64,000 bases of DNA from Marisa cornuarietis (Eukaryota; Mollusca; Gastropoda; Architaenioglossa; Ampullariidae), in contig SMMW01000584.1 in the NCBI GenBank assembly GCA_004794655.1, positions 4,596,001 to 4,660,000 on the forward strand. Direction: 5' to 3'. A program made the position numbers and the translations under genes. Every line of letters begins with the position of its first letter. The first letter of the stretch is position 1. A model generated the notes under the pieces. That model made no database searches, was not told the DNA's origin, and saw only the letters and a program-made list of their open reading frames with translations. Of the stretch, positions 24,406-35,705 are shown piece by piece.

Positions 24406-27400
24406 ACACACAGACAAAATATATAAAAAATAAATTTCATAATTATGCATTTAAATATATAATTATGAAGCCAATTGTTTTGTCGTTTTTCCTTTCACTC
24501 ATACCGTTGCTGCTTTTGTAACATGTAGTTGTTTCGTAGTTTATTAACGCCTAATACTTGATGACGTTGCCTGCTTTAGCAGTAAATGCTTCACCTAAAG
24601 GTAATCTGGCATTATGACGGGAGTGGGATTATTTAAGAAGGATAAACCGGAGGAACATCTGCTAACAGGTATCACATACAGATTGTCCCAAGACGAGATC
24701 GGATCACACGTTCTCACTGTAGTCGGTGATCTCGGTCTCTGTCCATATACCCGCTGAACACAGCAGTAACAGCAATTTGAGGTTTTTACGGGGACGATGA
24801 ACGGCGGCCTCGAAATTCGCGTTAGAAAAATTGGAATGTGCTCATATGGCCAAGAACCTGATGAGTGTGTGGCAAACCGTGCAGTGTGCTGGTCAGCCTG
24901 TGTACGCCAACATGTACCCGTCGTGATGTCGCTGGCAAAGTGCGCACAATGCGTCCAATATCTCGTGACCTTTGACCGCGTCATTCAGCGGTGACTTTGG
25001 CAAACTGCGCAGCTTTTTCATACTTATTGTCAAAAAAGTGGTCGCAGAAGGAAAAAACATTTCCGGCAGGATGAACAGCGTTTTTTTTTTTTTTTAAATA
25101 AAAAACGTCTTTATGTAAATGAATTTGTTGTTTTGTTGTTAATTTGTCAATGTTGTTTTGTTAACTGTCAAATTACGTGTCCAATTTTTTTCCACCTCAG
25201 TCTGTTCCTGGACAGAGATAACTCTTCTTCAGTCCGAGATGATGACAAATAACAAGCGACCAACTTTATGAATTCCAGTGGGCAGTTATAACTTGAGAAA
25301 TGTGCTTGGTTACGAAAGTTACAAAAAAGACATAACAAGAGGTATAGTAACAAGATAAGGAGAAGGCCAGTGGTGCGTCAGAGAAAACGCAAACAACATA
25401 CGATATTGCATCGAGACCCTTCGTCAAGACACACATACAACATCACGCGTCCGTGCGCATGCGCAGCTGACAATTCATCTGTCACTCAGCAGCTGGACTG
25501 CAGAGGGTACAAGCGATTTCAAGTGCCTATTACTTCTGCATACAAGCATAGCATCACGTTTACTCGTGATCAATAAAACAAATTGTCCTGCTAAAACGTG
25601 TTGGTATGGACAGAATGCTGGATGTCTTTCTAACAACTTGCTGATCACAAAAAGGAGCTAAATCTTTCTGCTTAACACTAATTACTTTAGCACGAATATT
25701 GAAAATACTGTTTAAGCTTTTCTTATCATGGACAGACTGCGGAACCAGCACAAAAAGGAATAAAGATAAAAGACTTTCAATGAATGATTAAAACGGCTCA
25801 ATATTGCTTTGCTGGCTGAAAAACTGCTCAGCTTTCGATATATACGGATGAATATGATGCATGAAAGGTGGATAACTGTTTCTCTTTCGCAAGTTTTTGT
25901 CTTAAATTCTGACGTTCAAGATTTTGTAAAGACCTTCGAGTATTAAAAAAATATTTTTTTTGCATCTAAACGTGTTGTAACCTGCTTGATTGTAGTTTTT
26001 ACAGTCTGGCGGAGACCCTTCTGAAATCTGGTCCACGGGATTTATTATGATCTCGATCATTTTTCCAAACCATGTTGCTTTGGTTGACTACATACATAGA
26101 GCAACGTTATTCCATCTGTTCTTTTCTTCCACACAGAAAGATTCTGAAGCTCTACTTCCATCGCTTGTTAAGGACTTCATTGATGACTGTCTTATCTTTT
26201 TGCACCCAACGAAGTGCACATCAAAGGAAACAAATGTGTGAAAATGGGCTATTGAACGCAATGACCTCTCAGTATTCTTTTTTTTTCTCTCGTCCGTAAG
26301 ATGGCGCCGAGGCCCCGCATGATCCAAGATGGCTCTTATTATTTTCTTATTGTTATCTCCAGCAACGCTTGAAGATTCATTAACTTGCAAACATCATCTC
26401 ATCATGTGAGGCATGACGCTTGCACTTGGCTGTTTCTCATCTTCTTCAACGAAACCTGTTTAGTGTTTTCTCCGTGTCTTCTGGCATTTTAAAAAATGCT
26501 TATTGTCGGAGGCGGGAACTTCACAAATTAGCCAAACGTTTTGGCACCGGCGCTTAACGTTCAACCGAACCACCTGACCAAGCGAACCAATCGCTGGCGG
26601 GTGTATCCGATCGACAAGAAACCCTGGAGGAAGGAACAGTCGCAAGCAAGGAACAAGGAGTAGGGTTATCGCGTGCAGAGGTTTTAGCCCATTTCCTAAC
26701 GAATATTTCTGACACGCAGATGGCTTTACACAACTGGTAATCTATACAAACAGGCCTTCTTCGTTCTGGCTGGGCGAATTCTCGAGCACCTTCTGTCCTT
26801 GATGACCTTGGTATCGACGGCTTCGTGATCGGTCGTATTCAAGTCGAGACTGTACTTTACAGGCAGGTCAAGCCGAGAGTAATTTCCATGCGTGGTGCAC
26901 CGCATGCGCACAACTACTCGAACCTACAGGGTCTATCGCATCTTTGATCGCGCTCCCGCGTTCGCCCTTCAGTGATGTCCAATGATAATACAATGCTTGA
27001 GATAGGTTAACTGGGGATTGCTTTTGTCGAAACTTCTATAGTTTTGGTTTTTCAATGAGGATTTTATGAATCTGAAGTTATGTTTTGTATACCTTTTGTT
27101 TTTTACTCTGGAAACCGTCAGTGTATGCGCATGTGTGTTTTAACATGTAATGTTGACGTGCTTAATTAAGGTAGCTTTGGGATATGGGCTAAGTTTAGGG
27201 CTGAGACTTGGGTTCGGGTTAGGGTTAGGATGAGGATTAAGATTTAGTTGCTGTTTTTTTCTCTTTTAGAAAATTAGTAAATAGACAAACAGTTAAGGTG
27301 AAGGTTTGCTGAGCTGGTAAATGCGTTCGGTTGTGTGCGCATATGTAGAACAAGTTAGGCGTCCATGTCCGTAAAAAAATTAATAGTTACTTATGGCCTT

Positions 27401-27558
27401 GCACTAGTTTCACACATCTTCTCAACTGCATTTTGCTGTAGTGCTAAAAAAGTTTCTTTCATTATCAAAATTCTGTTGTATGTGCAGCAACGGCTTATTT
27501 TTTTCCCGTTGAGGCTAAGCTAGGTGTTGGGTACAGTATAACATTCCCTGTTGAGACC

Positions 27559-27562
<4 letters not shown>

Positions 27563-27622
<60 letters not shown>
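27563..27622 (+). repeat. (GT)30 microsatellite
   Basis: Sixty bases of uninterrupted GT. Confidence 0.97.
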
Positions 27623-27625
<3 letters not shown>

Positions 27626-28256
27626 GATATAGGTACAATAATATATTCTCATTAACATTTGTCCCGCGCTTGTAGTTCGTTGTTATCATCGAGAGACATG
27701 ATAAGCCTCATCTCAATTTTAGAAATGTGTCAGTCTTTGTGTGACTCTTCATGGACTTTATTCCTTTTGTCCAAGAAGAAATCGTGGGTCCTATGTGATG
27801 AAGAGTGTCAGTAACACGACTACTTTACAGCTGAAAGTCGTGTAGTAGTAGTAACACTGCAAATCACACCAAAGGAAATTGTTTGCATGACCGAATGTTT
27901 CATTGCTTGAGATATAAAATATCGAATATATCTACATAAGGTAGATGTAACACTGATGGGGAGCCGACCCTTTCTGATAGTGAAGGCGTGCGAATGGTAT
28001 GCACCCCACTAATACAAACTAGTTGTCAGGTCAGAATCATTCAAAAATAAGTATTAACTCGGTTTAACCTTTTCCAGATTTAATGTGATGTATTCTTTTG
28101 TAATCACTGGATAAAGATCAATGCATCTCACTGTTTCCCAAAATCTGGTTAAATACACCTCTTCCGTTCTGGAAAATGAAAACTCCAAGCCAAACCATGC
28201 ACAGAAAACAGTTAACAACACACACCCGTAGACGTAAGTCTTTAGAGAAGTGTTGA

Positions 28257-28258
28257 AC

Positions 28259-28346
<88 letters not shown>
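28257..28346 (+). repeat. (TCTG)22 tetranucleotide microsatellite
   Basis: About 90 bases of perfect TCTG/CTGT repeat. It creates open frames on both strands (CLSV and DRQT repeats) that are not genes. Confidence 0.97.
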
Positions 28347-31300
28347 CTACTGCTTTAGACTTTGTGGCTGGTGATCTACTATTGCCGGAAAGCTCTAAAA
28401 CATTTCCCTGCAACTTCAGTCCTCACGCCATGAATCGAAGCCCAGCTGTTACTATATTTAGCTCAGTCTTCAGGGCGGGAGGTAGGGAGGCGAGGGAGGG
28501 GAGGGAGAAGGAAGTAAATTACACGCCTGGACTACAATTGGAGGCGCGCACGATCCTCATGGAGGAGGCAGGCTACTATGTAAGGGCGCAGCCACGCCTA
28601 ATTTGCTTGCATCGCGCAGTTTGCTTTTTTGTCAGCACCAGAGAATGATGCTCAAAAAAAAAACAAAATCTGCGTGGAACAGACTCTGCAATTTGGATGG
28701 TTCCCCTTGATTACCCTTGATGAGCTGTTGCCATATTAAAGACTCAATTGGAGTTTATATCTATTATTTTCAAATCAATCAGCTGCATTCCTAACTAGGT
28801 ACTAATTTTCAAGGTCTGAGGGAAGAACCCCCGGCTCGCATTTGCAAGACACCGCTGCTCAAACAGAATGGGATAAGAACTGTGATCACTGAAGTACATG
28901 GGAATGACTAATTGGCATGTGCTCCCACGTAAAGCGAAGCCTTTTTGCTAGTATGTTTTCGTCCCGAAACTTGTATTTTGTGATTATTGTTTCCATCCAT
29001 CTATGTATGTTTGTTTACCTGACATGCCGGATTTTTTCTTAGTTGTCTGGTTTTCGTTTTTGTTTATCATACGTCTTCCTCCCCTCCCATTTTCGATTTA
29101 TTTCTTTTCGCTTTTGATTCTGCTCAGACGCTGTTTCACAGTTGCATAATAAATATGATAATAAATAAATAATAATAGAAACAATCTTTAGTTTTTTTTC
29201 GTAACATCGTCATATTTCAGACATTTTATCCTACTAAACATAAGTTTATAATATTTATATTCTTTGAACTGCTATAAGATAAGGTTCCTGACCTCCCCTT
29301 TGATTGTCCCAAATTTACTAATTACATTCCTTTCTCGCCACTTGATCATGCTACTGTCAGAGTGCGTGAAGATCTCAAGACGACCAGTACCATCTGAGGA
29401 GCACCACTTAGTGCGCTCGCACTGTTCAGAACATGAGCCCGGCGTGCAGCACCTTTTATCTATAGCTGGATAATTAAAATAAATCCGGAGCCAATCAGCG
29501 GGCAGACGACAAAAATGTCAAATCTAAACAGCTTCACATCTGGAGTGCGGCAACGCTAGGCAGACTCTTCCCCAAACAGCGCCCTCGCTTCTGATGGCTC
29601 CCGCCTGTTTCAGAAATGCCAGGCTGATGTCTCTTAAACATTATGGAAAGGGGATGTGGGGAGGGGCAGAACGCTGTTTATTCTGTGTCTTCCTTGTGTC
29701 TTCCTCCCTTTCCCTACCATTTCTGCTTGTGTTTCATCCTCCTCTCAGGTTCACTCTGTCACCACCTTTACTTACAGTCAAAAGAAACGACAATAGCTGC
29801 TCAGCTGATGAGTATGTGTATATATATATATATCTCAGTGTGGCTGGAATAGTCTAAACAAATTTGCATAGAAATACAATACTGACTTTGTATGCTTTGG
29901 TAGGTGCTGTGTGCGTTTCAGCATATAAACGGTTAATGTCTTGTCTCGTTCCAGGTTGTTTTTTTTTCATAATGATCGAGCTTCAGGTGCGATCCTCATT
30001 TCCCTGACGAGTTGTTTACTGGATTTAGTGATGTTCTCATTCTGTCTGAAAAAAACCGTCATCTGACCATCAGAGGAGAGATAACAGATTCTCCTCTTAG
30101 TTTAATCATGAGAATCATATTACTTTATGTGGCAGCTTTGAGGGGAGGGGGTAAAGGACGCAAGACAGTGATGACTAAAATGGGAGTCTCTGACCCGGGC
30201 TTGAGAACATAATGAAAAGGCATGCGTGAGATTTGGCAATAAGGCGTTTCGATATCACCTAAGGGAATGAAAGAAGTTGAATAGTCTATGAAGAAGTGCC
30301 TAATTGAAAGGAGAGTTTGAAATGTTTATGGACACGAGAAACGGCCGCTGTTTTGATTTAGGATGGTCGTATAGAAATGATGTCATTAGACACAATTTCA
30401 TTCGAAGCAGGGATTACAGAGTTTCAAATGCAAAGAGTATGGGGGAGAAAAGATTAGATTGTAAACCAGATGGGGAAGATAAAACATAGGGTTGACACAC
30501 GTCTATAGGGTTTGTGGGGGAAGATAACTGACTGTCAGTGACACAGCCACGTTGGACGTCGAGCAAAAAGTCCAGGTCAAAGGTGACACATATACCTCTG
30601 TTTATGTAAGGACGCGATGCACGTTTATCACAACAAATGCTGAAATGGGGATAAAAATAGGCAGGTTTTTTTTCAGGCAGCAAAAGGCATAAAGATTCAC
30701 GAGATACAGAGTTCGGTTAATTATGGAAGAAACAAGTCTACGATGAAAAAAAAAACTGCCACTCTAGGATAAAGAGAATGAGTGAGAGGAATGCACCTGA
30801 ACAAACTGTAGATACTGGGATGGACAACAGAAAAAGAATGTAAGCGATGCGGTGCGTTGTAACAGAAACGTCGATCCCGGCCCAACACTAAAGATCAGGC
30901 CTATCAGAAAATAAATGTAATTACGGGACACGTTTTCTGGTGTGTTCTTGAATGACATAATCATCGTCGACATCCATTATCCGTCCATCCATTCAGTTAT
31001 CTGTATTATCGAACACAGAGAGGAATCCGGGGCGCAATAAAATGCATGGAATGCGGGGGCGAACTAAACCAGCTGCTGTGGTAGTTACTACTTGGAGAGG
31101 CCGAGGACTTCGACAATGGGCAGCCGAGCTCTCTCTCTCTCTATCTCCTGTGTGTTTGCCTGCCTGCGTTCGTGCGTGCGTGCATGTGTTCGAGCCATCT
31201 TTATCCGTTTATACACTCCTATACTGCCAAATGAATTAATACCTGTCAGTCACTTTGTCTTACTTTTCTCTTTTTTCCGTCTGTCTGCTTGTTTGTCTAT

Positions 31301-33610
31301 CTGGCTGGCTGGATGTCTGTGAGATGGTCTCTCTAGCCACAACCATCTTGTTTCTCATTTAACCTTCCCCACCCCACCCCCCCAGACTGCCCTCTCACCA
31401 CCCCCGCTAGGCCAGCCACAGGCCCATATCCCTAAACAAACATTTTTAACTTTTGTGTTTTGTCAGTAAAGAGCAGCATTCAGCTTTTATTGTGGAGGCT
31501 ATCTCGAGCTCTCTTGTGAAAATAGAACCGTAAACTGACGAGATTACACGAGAACAGCTCGACCAAACTGCACGGCGCGGTATCGAGCAGGTCCGTCCGC
31601 TCTCAAGAAGAGAAGCCACAAATTAAGCATCTCCATGGCATCCGGCCATCAAAACTGACACGAAAATTTATAACCTCGTTCAAGGGGCCCACGAAAGGCA
31701 TATTTGTGACCGGACTGCAAAGAAGCAGGACAGTTGTACCACCAGCCATGGACTTGCTCAGTCCAGCGGTGCCTGGTAGGAAGACTCGCACGGTTTCCAC
31801 TCATCACCCGTTGATGCTCCCTCCTCCTCTCTGCACACAAAACGTATTGCGGCTTTAAAACTGCGCGTTCTTGATTTATGATCCGAGATATGAAAGGACA
31901 CTGCCACGAAGCTGATCTTAACTTGAAAGGTGAAATAAACTGTTTTTATTTAGAGAAACAGTGCTGACGGCAAGAGGGTCTGTATCGCTGTACGGCACAG
32001 CCTTAAGACGTGTTACCATGACAAGTTCAACATGTCGTAATCAGTTTTTTTTCCAGGTGAGGTTCTGCACCTGTATTTCTCCCACCACACAGTCGGCATT
32101 CGAAGCGCATTTTCGATAATCCTTTTGTTTTTGTTGTTGTTAAATGTATGTCAGCCAGCTCCTGAAAAAATTCCTAAAGAACGACAAAGCACAGGAAGAG
32201 AGGCGATGATGGTAATGATGATCCAGATCGTTAACCTAGGGGTATTTATTTCTGTTTCATAGCAGGGAGTAAACTAGCGCACTGGGTGAGGAGATCTATG
32301 GCTATCTGTTGCACATCGACACCCCCTCCCCAGGTCATAGTTGGAGAGCAGCGAAGTCCTATCTTCCTCCCTTACACCGACCGTTCTCGAGTGAGATGAC
32401 CACAGCCACAGCAATGGCTGGAGGCGGGGGTTAGGGGAAACTTCATCGGCTGCCAGGAGACCTACCCCTCCACCAAATGCTCGCCGTTGAGAAATTCTTG
32501 ATCGTGATTTATTGACGTGTACTGCCCCAGGAACAAGTGGACTCGTGCCTAAACAGACACTTCAGAGAATTAAGTCAGGAAGCTGGAACAGCGGCTGGCA
32601 CGTGCCCTTCGGTTTGTGTTTATTATTTTTAGCTATATCTCGGGTTTCACAGAGGCCAACAGTGTCAAAACAGAAGATGGGGAAAGATATTTTAGAGTCT
32701 ACTAAAGCATGCAAGTTTCTTGTCAGTTTTTTAACCAGCTGCTCAACAAAAGAACATTTAAGCTATGTTGTTGCCATGTAAGGTATACTACCTAGGCAAT
32801 ATGAACAAATCAGGGTATCATATATACGTTTGAAACATCTGAGTAAAAGGTAGCTGTCTCATTTAAAAGGGAAGATTAGCGTATTATTTTGCTAAAATGA
32901 TAAGACTAAACATCAAAGATGAACATCTTTTGGCTTTGGCAAAGTTATCATCTTATGCTGTTTTTTTTAAAGACGTGATTAGTTCTTTTACGGTTATAAA
33001 TAAGATTGTGAACTCTTCACATTTGACCGAAGTTTTTCTCTTTTGCCAGCTTGATTTATTTTCACGAATTACATTTGACCATCACAAACTACAAATTTCT
33101 GTATAATCATCATAATTTATACTTTTAACTGGAGGTACATTATACCAACTCTTAAGAATCCAGACATATAGACGTATGTCTGGGTAACTATACAATCGTT
33201 TACTCCTTTTTCTATACATTCTTACGTTCACGAGACAAGAGGGAGAGAAAGGTAGAATGGGTGTTAGGGAGGTGACTGAGAAGCATTTTCCACTTCAAGT
33301 CTAATTTCATTCGGGCGGCTCATCCGTTGACAGACACTTTCATTCCACATGCATTAGATTCTACTGGCCATTCAGTCAGCTGGCCTCAACTGCACTTGGA
33401 ATTTACGCTTCAGGGCGCTAGTTTTAATTTGCAAGCGAAAAGCCTCAAACCCACCATGATTTCTGGAAGAAAAGCCTCGTCAGTTGGTCGCATGATAATG
33501 CTGACTGAGGGTACCCGTGCGTGTGAACCGACCTTCTCTCCCACTGACTATACCTCGCACGTCACGTGGCTCTGGGGCTAGTCGCGTGATGACTGGCGAG
33601 TTAGGCGACA

Positions 33611-33714
33611 GTTGACTCAATTTTAGATGTCGTTTGACTCAATGTTCGATGTCGTTTGACTCAATGTTGGATGTCACTTGACCTAATGTTGGATGTCGCT
33701 TGACTCAAGATGTC
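33611..33714 (+). repeat. 22-bp minisatellite, about 4.7 units
   Basis: Units start at 33611, 33632, 33654, 33676 and 33698, with the core TTGACTCAATGTTSGATGTC. The final unit is shortened to 17 bp. Confidence 0.88.
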
Positions 33715-34119
33715 GATACTGAAGCAAGGCGCATGCGATGCCAAAGCAAGGAAAGACGTTTTTAGCAGGTCATGATCAGGAATAATAAATTATGAAGAAT
33801 AACTACTCTTTTATTGTCCCAGGTTCTAACAAGAAGCTTCTTACCTCGCACAACACGCATACACATGCGCAAACATGCACGCACACGCTAGAAGGGCAAT
33901 CTGTTATTGGCAGCAAATAATTGCTGAAGAAACAAATGTGCTGGTGAAGTTCGGTAAATACACACTTCTTCGAAATGGCATAAAGATGTCCAATTTGACA
34001 TTTACGTAAAGGATTGCTGTTGTCTAACACCTACATCGAAGCTACAGACTGGCAGTACTTCGTGTGGAACCACACCTCACCTGGAGCCGCGAGATATGCA
34101 GGTGTCAGAATTGACGCCG

Positions 34120-34186
34120 CTTCTAGGCGCAGCGCCTGGAGTCCATCGGAGACAGAAAACTTCTAGGCGCAGTGCCTTGGGTCCAG
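34120..34186 (+). repeat. Two-copy 40-bp direct repeat
   Basis: CTTCTAGGCGCAGCGCCTGG at 34120 and CTTCTAGGCGCAGTGCCTTG at 34160, each continuing with GTCCA. Confidence 0.75.
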
Positions 34187-35067
34187 AAAAGCCACGAAAG
34201 TTTGTAAAAAGTGACCGTTAAGGATCAAATATTTAACGCTCGTAGTGAAATCACCAAGGTAGGAGCTTCCAGCACGTTAAATCTTTTCAGTCACGAGGTT
34301 TTCTTCTCTGCTGGCAGTGCTCGAGTGCTCGAGGTAATTGCGCCCATATGGTGATCATTTGGAACACGGAACGTAGGGAGGGATGTGGTAGAAAAAGGTC
34401 TTCCTATAACGACGGCTGCTAGCTAAATTCCTCACCCCCTCTCTCCAATTTTTGCAACCGAGTAATTTCGATCGCCACTCGGTGTTCTCCGTGAAGCGAA
34501 AACAGGAATAACACGGTCAACTGACAGCTTGCAGCCTGGAGTGATATTGAGGACCTCTTGATGTTCGCCGTCGACAAGGCCCCGGGTGGGTTTGCCCGAC
34601 CTTCCCCTTTCCTCCCGTCCAGATCGCTCATCCAGGAGAGCAGGTCTAGCTGTTGCTAGGGCAGACAAATCATACAAAAATGTGAGCAGACGAAGTATTC
34701 AAGACAAACATCGCAATTCTCATAAAACGATCGCGTGAGGTTTCGTTCTACTTCTCTTTCCTCCACCCAACCCTTTTCTCTCTCAGGTTCACTCTTTCTC
34801 GCTATAATACGTCTTTTTATAATGCGTGCTATAATACGTGCACGCAATCAGTTCAACACTTTTCACACGTTGACAAACAGTCAATTGTACATCCACACGT
34901 GCATTTACACACATAGACATTCATATACACACATGTATGTTCTATATCACTCTAACACATGTATACATTTTCACTCACTCACTCATTCACTCACGTATCT
35001 ACACGACCTGAAAGTAAATGCAGAAAACTGATGCCATTGTGATCTTTCACTCTTTGTGAGCAAGAAA

Positions 35068-35180
35068 GTAGTTTGGTCAAGCGGGAGACTGCGACGAGAG
35101 AATTCGAATCAAACGAGCTACGTGCCCCTGGCCACCATAGGGTGCATGTGTGTGGGTGTGTGAGGTGGCGGGAGAGGTTA
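35068..35180 (+). mobile_element. Possible tRNA-derived SINE head
   Basis: TTTGGTCAAGCGGGAGACTG resembles a tRNA A-box region, and AATTCGAATCA about 25 bases later resembles a B-box. The following bases are GT-rich. No terminal repeat or tail is seen. Chance resemblance is possible. Confidence 0.3.
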
Positions 35181-35419
35181 CACTAGTTTGATGCCTGTGT
35201 TGGTCCCTGGCTGTGTGGCCCCAGGGAGACACGTGGCCAAGCAAGGGACGCAATGTTATACGAAGACATCGAAGTCAACTATTGTCGAGGTCTATGCTCG
35301 TGGGCGCCTAGAACCCCAGGTTCTGCTTCCGGTCCAAAGGTGCCTCAGAGCTCGATTTTTATCAGGCTCATATCCCGGAGATTTCTGTCTAAAGTCATTC
35401 GTCAATACCCCCTATTCCA

Positions 35420-35705
35420 GTGCCAAAAAACGCCGTTTCCTAACCTTGGTCGTTTAGGGTGTGAAGTGTTAGAGACCTCACTTTTCTACCGGCCAACTGT
35501 TGGTAAGAGCGGTGCCCATCTACTCTCCCTCGCTCGCACCTTCCCCTCTATGGGGTAAGGTATCCGTTTCCGACAGCCGGGTGGACTGGGGTAAGCTTGC
35601 TGTGTCATACGGGTACCCAATCGGCACGCCTCTCGCTTCGGATGCCAGAGCCCTAACCACTGGGTTATTCGCCTCCCCCGACCCGACTCTAACGTCTGTC
35701 AGCGG
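35420..35705 (-). mobile_element. Second SINE type, tRNA-derived (minus strand)
   Basis: On the minus strand the head reads CCCAGTGGTTAGGGCTCTGG (A-box-like), then GCGTGCCGATTGGGTACCCG (weak B-box position), followed by a body containing CTGTCGGAAACGGATACC and TTACCCCATAGAGG. The arrangement is that of a tRNA-headed SINE, but it differs from the family at 52923. No other copy is obvious in this window, so its limits are approximate. Confidence 0.5.

Larger units (their letters stand above)
23874..33610. other. No gene recognised
   Basis: About 10 kb between transposon copy A and the 22-bp minisatellite. It holds the microsatellites at 24270, 27563 and 28257, a short TTAGGG-like patch near 27213-27228 and a YY1-like AAGATGGCGCC at about 26299. 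The 129-codon minus-strand frame at 24595-24984 shows no domain. Confidence 0.6.

Noticed and set aside
24595..24984. 129-codon minus-strand open frame
   Set aside because: No recognisable family and Cys/Ser/Thr-rich wording typical of non-coding frames; other frames of the same segment are equally uninformative.
27205..27232. TTAGGG-like patch (GGGTTAGGGTTAGG)
   Set aside because: Only two adjacent units; too short to call an interstitial telomeric repeat.
28054..28648. Overlapping frames on both strands with Asp-Arg-Gln-Thr or Leu-Ser-Val-Cys repeats
   Set aside because: Translation of the TCTG microsatellite.
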